64,000 bases of DNA, taken from the NCBI GenBank assembly GCA_911728455.2, contig OU452234.1:10991031-11055030 (forward strand). The letters are read 5' to 3'. Below are positions 59,501-64,000 of the stretch, piece by piece (positions within the stretch are counted from its first letter, which is position 1; every line of letters starts with the position of its first letter). The notes below the pieces were generated by a model. That model made no database searches and was not told where the DNA came from. It saw only the letters and a list, made by a program, of their open reading frames with translations. The translations under genes were made by a program, and so were the position numbers. The stretch is from Marthasterias glacialis. Its lineage: Eukaryota > Echinodermata > Asteroidea > Forcipulatida > Asteriidae.

Positions 59501-62500
59501 GAATAAGTGTAATTAAGAGTAACAAGGGGTGATAAGAATAACTAAGAGTAACTGAGAGTAACTATAAGAGTAACCAAGATTGAGCGACTAAGAATAACTA
59601 AGAGTGACTGAGAGTAGAGTGACTATGATGAGTAGAGTAACTAAGAGTAACTAATAGTAACTAAGAGTAACTAAGAGTAACTAGGAGCAAATAAGAGTTA
59701 CTAATAGTAATTAAGAGTAACTAGGAGCAAATAAGAGTAACTAATAGTAACTAATAGTAACTTAGAGTAACTTGGAGCAAATAAGAGTAACTAAAAGTAA
59801 CTAGGAGCAAATAAGAGTAACTAAAAGTAACTATAGTAACTACGAGTAACTGGGAGTAACTAAGAGCAACTAAGAGTTCTTATGAGAAGAGTTACTAAGA
59901 GTAACCATAAGAGTAACTAAGAGTAATTAAGAATAACTAAAAGTAATTATAAGAGTAACTATAAAAGTAATTGAAGGATAGGAAACATGACGACTTCACA
60001 ACAGTCGAGGGTTTATTATACTGTACCAGTTTCCGACAGATTTATAAACCTTTACCCCTTGTGTAGGTAACTTGATAGTGTTGAAGAAATTGTTTTTCTT
60101 AACACAAAGAAAAGCATACAAAAGTCTCAAATAGAAAAATGAATAGAAAAAAGGATACTGTTGATTCCATCAACATGGGCTGGAACGAGAATACCCTGCA
60201 AGGCAAGAAAATAAAAGTAATACAAAACAAACAAGTGGAGGCATGCATGTCAACATATACAAAATAAAAAAAATATAAAAAATAAAAAAAGCAAGCAGAA
60301 TTCTATACCGACAGTTTCATAACTTCACAACTCTTTAAATTACTGAGTATGTTTTGAGGAGTGAGTTCATCTTGATGTAATGGGAGGCTTTGGAACGACA
60401 GGTGGCAGTAGACTTACCAGGTAAATTGTCATTGTTTACGTAATTATGAGCATGCACACACTTCACAGAACAATAGATATACCTGGTAGGTCTGCTGCCA
60501 CCTAGCATCCTCAAAAGTCTCGCATTGTTGGCAATTTTGTGAATAAATTGTGTGTATAACTCACAGTTCTTGATGAGCTACAATCTATGTGATTGCCATC
60601 GACCTCTGTGTATTTCAGATCACCAGCAATGAAACCCTTGGATGTAGCCAGCTGAAAAAAACAAAACAAAAACAAAAACAATCACATCAGTAATCTTTAG
60701 ATTACAAATCCTTTATTTCTTGGAACATTCACATACATGTAGGGGTATCCTTTTGATAAGCTTACAAATCCTCTTACCACATGGAGGCATCTCCTGGGTA
60801 CACTCAGCATACAGCAAATATTCTCCAATACACCGTCAAGCATCGACTGTCTCCCAAATAGCTTGGTATCGTTGTAGTACAGGTCCCTGGCAAAGAAAAT
60901 CACTCAAAAATCAAGCTCATACCATGCTTCATTCACTGTGGGTAATCCATGAAACTTCTGCATACAAGTTTAAATCCAACCCACAGGTCCTTGTCCATTT
61001 TTTGGTTAAGTGTCTTGCTTAAAGAGGCGGTGACAACATGATTATAGCAGGCCTGTGGCTGTGATGGAAAGTCCTTCATATATAGCGGATTACAATAGAT
61101 AGAAGGGGTGCCTGGAGGTGCAGCGGACACGTATCCCTTAGTAGTGGGAAAAGGACAGTTTGTCTTAAAAGCGTGATAACTGATATCAACACGATTAAGC
61201 ATATAGACTGTGTAAGTCTCGCGCGTATTCGAACATAAGGGTCCATTAAAGCGTGTGATATTGTTTCCTTTACGTGTTACAGCAATGTGTGTTGGACCAA
61301 AATGGTCCCCAAAATATTTGAATATGCGCGAAACTTACACAGTCTATAATCATCTTTAAGATCTAGCCGTGAGCAAATATGAAAACATTGGGGGCGTTTC
61401 AATTTAACCATCACCCCGCACGAAATCAAAATCTACCCAATTTAATCATTACGCGAAATCAAAATCGAACACTGGGGTATTTCCAATCCTCACATCACTA
61501 GCATCATCATCAAAGTTACCCCGGTGATCAAAGATGAATATGTGGGGGCCTGCAGTCCAATCAACCCCGACGCGATCAAATCGACCCCGTGCCAGGTCGC
61601 GAGTCAGTTGCTCAAACCGCGGTTAGGAGGTAACTGTCCTTTTCCCACTACTAAGGGGCTAGTTTAGTATTTATTTTTAAATCTAAAACTTGCAAGCCAT
61701 AAATGCGCAGAGCACATATTCTGAGCAACTCACCTCTTTGTAGAGTAGGTGTTACTCAGTACCAGTTTGTAACACATTGCCATCACCTTCATAGTAACAC
61801 CTACAATCAATAAGGCATTTGCAAGTTAGATTTTGAACAATGCCTGGTACGATGACTTGATGGGTCACAAGTGAACACTCAAAATGGCTTCCCAAGACTA
61901 CAGACAGCGATGCTATCTCACATGGTTTGGGCCAAGCTTCTGTATAGCAACCTCCAAATCAGCAAAAAGACTTGACTTAACATTTGTGCCATACACATCA
62001 GAATTGTGCATGGGTGTTTGACATCTTAGTAACTACGCACAAGCTTGCTCAAAACCATCTGACGTAGCAACTGTCTTTATTCTAAGGAACTCAAATTCAA
62101 GCAGTCAATGTGACTAAAAGCAAGTTGTTAAATACCTTATGGGTCATATCAAATGCAAAGGAAGAAAAAAAATGTATAAAAAAAAAATAGTGCTAAGTGG
62201 TAATTTATATAGCACCTGTATCCGCTAAGTATAACACTCATGGGGCATTACATATTATCCATGTCATATGACTAGTTTTATCCCTTGAACCATCTCAGCT
62301 CTCTAGGGAGTGTATAGACTATGCTGCCTGGTACGTGTATATGTAGCGCATTAAGCTATCAATCAAACACAAGAACCATCTCTGCCCCCAAAGGTGCACC
62401 AATTTACTCCTTGGTGAAGAGAAGCAAATAAGTGTCTTGCTCATAGGCACAAGTGTAATGGCTGGGATTTGAACCCACACACTGATGACTTTGCCACCAG

Positions 62501-63371
62501 ATCTTGAGTCTGCTTTACTACACCACTCAGCTAGGACACAGCCTACAAAATAATTGCAATGAAATCAAATCCAGCTTGCTTTTGACTTTCATTGGAAATG
62601 ATGAATAAATTCTCCTCAGTAGAATGCTCACATTTTTTGTCTCAATGATAATACAAACACCTACCAAACTTATTGATGGAGTTGGCTGAATCAAATCGAA
62701 CTTCAGTGAGAGCAGGTTTGTCTCTCATCTCCAGTCCAACATCATCAGTAAACCTGAATGAATCAAAATGATAAGATGGTCCTTAAAATAGTCAAATTAC
62801 GTTTAGTGAATGTTTAGAGTCACTACAACAAGTTACAAGGTGTGGGATTATCATTATTATATCTTTCTGGTAATGAAAACAAGGGACCCCCAAAAAACGA
62901 CTTGCAGTGTGACCCATTGCCCTGATGATACCTGTAAAGATGACGAAGAAATGTCAAGTTTAAGATGTGGCAGGAAAACCCCAAATAGGGAAAACCTACG
63001 CAATCATGTAGGAACTATAAACCCAATCAACATGCAAGGCTCTGGTCCAGGATTCGAACCGGGGTTCACAGAGGTGAAGGGCAGGGGAAAAAAAACACTT
63101 TAATATTAGCCAACCTCAATGGACAATGCCCATGATTGAGTTCACACTGGAAATAGCGCTTTCCAGGTTCATTCTACTTAATGAATATTTAATTTTAATC
63201 ACAAGTCATATAGGCTATATAACAAAATTATAAGACTATGAGTTTCAAGAAACTTACTGAATGTTATCCCATCTGGTCCTATTGCTGTATGTCAGTACTG
63301 GTGGCCGATGGTTGGATATACTTGTCACTATGTCTAGAAATATTCTCTCCAGTTGTCTCAAGACTTCTTCC
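56447..63371 (-). CDS. spo11: SPO11, meiotic DNA double-strand-break protein (partial, lacks first exon)
   Basis: Eleven exons (63371-63258, 62753-62665, 61800-61734, 60886-60778, 60651-60565, 60195-60159, 59436-59327, 58038-57939, 57110-57073, 56904-56716, 56566-56447) join in phase into 352 residues plus stop. SPO11 is the topoisomerase VI A-like nuclear protein that makes meiotic double-strand breaks by a tyrosine transesterase reaction. Visible are the winged-helix (CAP) motif [14 protein letters not shown], whose second Tyr (visible residue 94, bases 60876-60874) aligns with the catalytic tyrosine, and the Toprim motifs VVEKDATFQ (metal-binding Glu) and VDADPHG (DxD). [19 protein letters not shown] and the C-terminal [12 protein letters not shown] also match. 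Human SPO11 has 396 residues; about 45 N-terminal residues, one exon in human, are missing here. The visible part starts in phase 2 at acceptor CATTGCAG. All junctions are GT-AG. Confidence 0.95.
56605..56700. mobile_element. MITE right-end fragment in last spo11 intron
   Basis: GACTGGTATCCTCCTTAATTTTGC and TTAAGCAGCTCTATGAAATTG (shortened here) match the right half of the MITE at 46585-46790. It fills most of the 149-bp intron. Confidence 0.7.
56716..56904 (-). CDS. spo11: spo11 exon
   Basis: It encodes [20 protein letters not shown] to [11 protein letters not shown] (63 codons). The acceptor is GACATTTCAG and the donor GAG|GTACGT. Confidence 0.97.
57073..57110 (-). CDS. spo11: spo11 38-nt microexon
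   Basis: It completes Gly and encodes [12 protein letters not shown], matching xIEIMCIYKYGS of vertebrates. The acceptor is TTTTTTCAG and the donor AGG|GTAAGA. Confidence 0.92.
57205..57537 (-). mobile_element. SINE family C, copy 4
   Basis: It starts after an (AAT)n tract with AATCATCCTTACTGGCAGCT. TTTTTCCGGAGGGAGGAAAA and CAGGACTCGAACCAGGGAC (antisense B box) follow. Confidence 0.87.
57722..57895 (-). mobile_element. SINE family D, antisense copy
   Basis: GAAGATACCTGAAGATGATG, GGGATTCAAACCGGGGTCC and CACTGAGCCAACCAG are complements of the family D body, B box and head. Confidence 0.8.
57939..58038 (-). CDS. spo11: spo11 exon with Toprim DxD
   Basis: It encodes [20 protein letters not shown] to VDADPH plus one base. 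The acceptor is TTTTTTCCAG and the donor CATG|GTATGA. Confidence 0.96.
58039..59326 (-). other. spo11 intron between the DxD and Glu exons
   Basis: The right half is the TIR element at 58737-59267. In 58080-58680 I recognise no family. Confidence 0.6.
58737..59267. mobile_element. ~530-bp element with GGGTGCGTT ends
   Basis: GGGTGCGTTCAATTAGCTTC at the left and AGTAGCTAACAACGCACCC at the right are inverted ends. CTGGGTAGACCC and GGGTCTGACCCAGG words recur inside both halves, and a GTTCGATTAGCTCTTGTTAG copy of the end sits at 59026, so two related elements may be nested. Confidence 0.7.
59327..59436 (-). CDS. spo11: spo11 exon with Toprim Glu
   Basis: It encodes [20 protein letters not shown] to LAPCIMIT. 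The acceptor CCTCTACTAG at 59437 was chosen over one 26 bases upstream because only it fits the phase of the microexon and keeps the 13-residue spacing seen in human SPO11. Confidence 0.93.
59475..59975 (+). repeat. ~10-bp minisatellite (AGTAACTAAG) in spo11 intron
   Basis: Tens of AGTAACTAAG-like units with variants (GGAGCAAATAAG, AATAGTAACTA) fill most of the intron between the GILVPAH microexon and the Toprim Glu exon. Confidence 0.9.
60159..60195 (-). CDS. spo11: spo11 37-nt microexon
   Basis: It encodes [12 protein letters not shown] plus one base, matching AVAVPxNIxGIxN of vertebrate SPO11. The acceptor is CTTGCCTTGCAG and the donor ACA|GTATCC is weak. Confidence 0.88.
60401..60502. 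mobile_element. short MITE in spo11 intron
   Basis: GGTGGCAGTAGACTTACCAG and CTGGTAGGTCTGCTGCCACC are 20-bp inverted ends with few mismatches. A related half lies in actin intron 4 near 48590-48630. Confidence 0.75.
60565..60651 (-). CDS. spo11: spo11 exon
   Basis: It encodes [20 protein letters not shown] to SSSRT (29 codons, phase 0 at both ends). The acceptor is TTTTTTCAG and the donor ACT|GTGAGT. Confidence 0.95.
60778..60886 (-). CDS. spo11: spo11 exon with catalytic tyrosine
   Basis: It encodes [20 protein letters not shown] to VPRRCLHV. The acceptor is CTTTGCCAG and the donor GTG|GTAAGA. Confidence 0.97.
61135..61657. mobile_element. 523-bp element with perfect 26-bp terminal inverted repeats
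   Basis: CCCTTAGTAGTGGGAAAAGG (then ACAGTT) at the left is exactly complemented at 61632-61657. No reading frame is conserved, so it is non-autonomous. A second inverted-repeat element (61202-61348) is nested inside. Both lie in a spo11 intron. Confidence 0.9.
61202..61348. mobile_element. nested 147-bp MITE
   Basis: TATAGACTGTGTAAGTCTCG and CGAAACTTACACAGTCTATA are inverted ends, with GCGCGTATTC/GAATATGCGC just inside. It lies within the element at 61135-61657 and is therefore the younger insertion. Confidence 0.85.
61734..61800 (-). CDS. spo11: spo11 exon
   Basis: It encodes [20 protein letters not shown] then K and part of Arg, just before the catalytic Tyr block. The acceptor is GATTGTAG and the donor AG|GTGAGT. 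Confidence 0.95.
61801..62664 (-). other. spo11 intron with SINE B scrap
   Basis: An antisense SINE B-type head lies at 62385-62545. The rest is unassigned AT-rich DNA. Confidence 0.6.
62385..62545 (-). mobile_element. SINE B-type copy, antisense
   Basis: AAGTGTCTTGCTCATAGGCA, GGGATTTGAACCCACACAC and CACTCAGCTAGGACAC are complements of the body, B box and head. Confidence 0.75.
62665..62753 (-). CDS. spo11: spo11 exon
   Basis: It encodes [20 protein letters not shown] to SINKF plus one base, matching the NIxFxDxVGLxM block of animal SPO11. The donor is TTTG|GTAGGT. Confidence 0.92.
62862..63090 (-). mobile_element. SINE family D, antisense copy 3
   Basis: ATCTTTCTGGTAATGAAAAC, CCAATCAACATGCAAGGCTC and GGATTCGAACCGGGGTTCAC match the antisense family D. 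It lies in the first visible spo11 intron. Confidence 0.82.
63258..63371 (-). CDS. spo11: spo11 exon (first visible)
   Basis: It encodes [20 protein letters not shown] to RTRWDNI plus CA of Gln. The acceptor is ACATTGCAG and the donor CA|GTAAGT. A MITE relative lies directly upstream (63400-63615). Confidence 0.93.
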
Positions 63372-63399
63372 CTGCAATGTGTTGAGACTGACAGATCAG

Positions 63400-63615
63400 T
63401 ATCCTGGCTGCGAAGCCATGGTGGGGGCCTTGGGGAGGGGGGGGGGGGCATGTGCCCCCATAAATTATCAGTGCCCCCCATGAAAAAAATCCAGACTCAT
63501 GTAGGCCCTAATTCATTCCCCGGAACCCCCCCCCCAAAAAAAAAAAAACTGCAAAACAATGCCCCCACCCCTGCCCTGTGCCCCCTGAATTGAAAAAGTC
63601 CTGGCTACGCCGCTT
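63400..63615. mobile_element. CAGTGGYGTAGCCA element relative
   Basis: Left end TCCTGGCTGCGAAGCCATGG is degenerate; right end TCCTGGCTACGCCGC is better preserved. The GTGCCCCC-rich interior matches 31434-31692. It sits just upstream of the first visible spo11 exon. Confidence 0.65.
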
Positions 63616-64000
63616 TCTGTCAGCATAAACAAAACTCCGACCAGGGGTAGGCAGGTTAGAAAATGCACGAGGGCACCCTTTTGTGAGATGGTAATTTAAG
63701 ATTAATGAAAACTGTGATGGAAATTTTAAACTTTTGGGCTGCTTTTTAGTGACCAGAATGGTTAAAAACTCATAATTCTTTTAAACCTTGTTTTTTTATT
63801 TATAATTTCTCTTGAAAAATAACACAAATTTATTCAACAAAACACAAATTTAAGTGATTTTTAAAACATTTTAGTCATAATCTAACCAGTGGTTTTGTTC
63901 ACACAATAATCACATTTTTGGCTAAAGATAACGCATGAGTAAAAAGCCTCATCTTTGTAGCGACAAAATTAACTGCTTCTCCGCAATGCAGAATCAGAAA
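63616..64000. other. no exon recognised at right edge
   Basis: Both strands were read for a spo11 first exon ending in AG plus donor; none is convincing. The sequence is AT-rich. Confidence 0.5.

Overview
This is animal nuclear DNA, most likely from a marine deuterostome and probably an echinoderm. The evidence is GT-AG-split genes with long repeat-filled introns, several tRNA-derived SINE families, many MITEs, decayed non-LTR retrotransposon pieces and degenerate TTAGGG tracts. Echinoderm is an inference from gene content, actin intron pattern and repeat style; no species is claimed. There is no operon, prophage, CRISPR array or bacterial cassette.

Four protein genes are supported. (1) At 4452-5486 (+) is a single-exon NAD(P)-dependent extended-SDR sugar-nucleotide epimerase/dehydratase of bacterial type, with a splice acceptor just upstream and a 28-A run 62 bases after the stop. 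(2) vps28 (ESCRT-I subunit) on the + strand has seven coding exons from 9439 to 35527; they join in frame to 226 residues. (3) A divergent but intact actin on the + strand has five coding exons from 41385 to 49067 and 376 residues. (4) spo11 (meiotic double-strand-break transesterase) lies on the - strand, with eleven coding exons from 63371 down to 56447. Its first exon is not visible and probably lies beyond the right edge. Actin and spo11 converge across 7.4 kb of repeats. I see no functional link between the four neighbours.

Layout: 1-4.4 kb, dispersed repeats and a LINE remnant; 4.4-5.6 kb, SDR gene; 5.6-9.4 kb, repeats including a degenerate ~147-bp tandem array; 9.4-35.5 kb, vps28, whose 12-kb intron 2 and 9-kb intron 6 are packed with MITEs, SINEs, a reverse-transcriptase scrap, a 618-bp tandem duplication and a 96-bp minisatellite; 35.7-36.4 kb, a 33/42-bp minisatellite just past the vps28 stop; 37-41 kb, MITEs, a large palindrome and a candidate actin promoter with noncoding exon; 41.4-49.1 kb, actin; 49.1-50.5 kb, a ~185-190-bp tandem array in the actin 3' flank; 51-54 kb, LINE, MITE, SINE and telomere-like sequence; 55.4-56.2 kb, a 21-bp minisatellite reading as perfect heptads; 56.4-63.4 kb, spo11 with MITE- and SINE-rich introns.

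No new multi-gene system is visible. The points most worth following are the bacterial-type SDR gene, the divergent actin with an intron at about codon 251, the codon-multiple minisatellites next to genes, the long palindromes, and a repeat family whose hairpin shows a compensatory base change between two copies.
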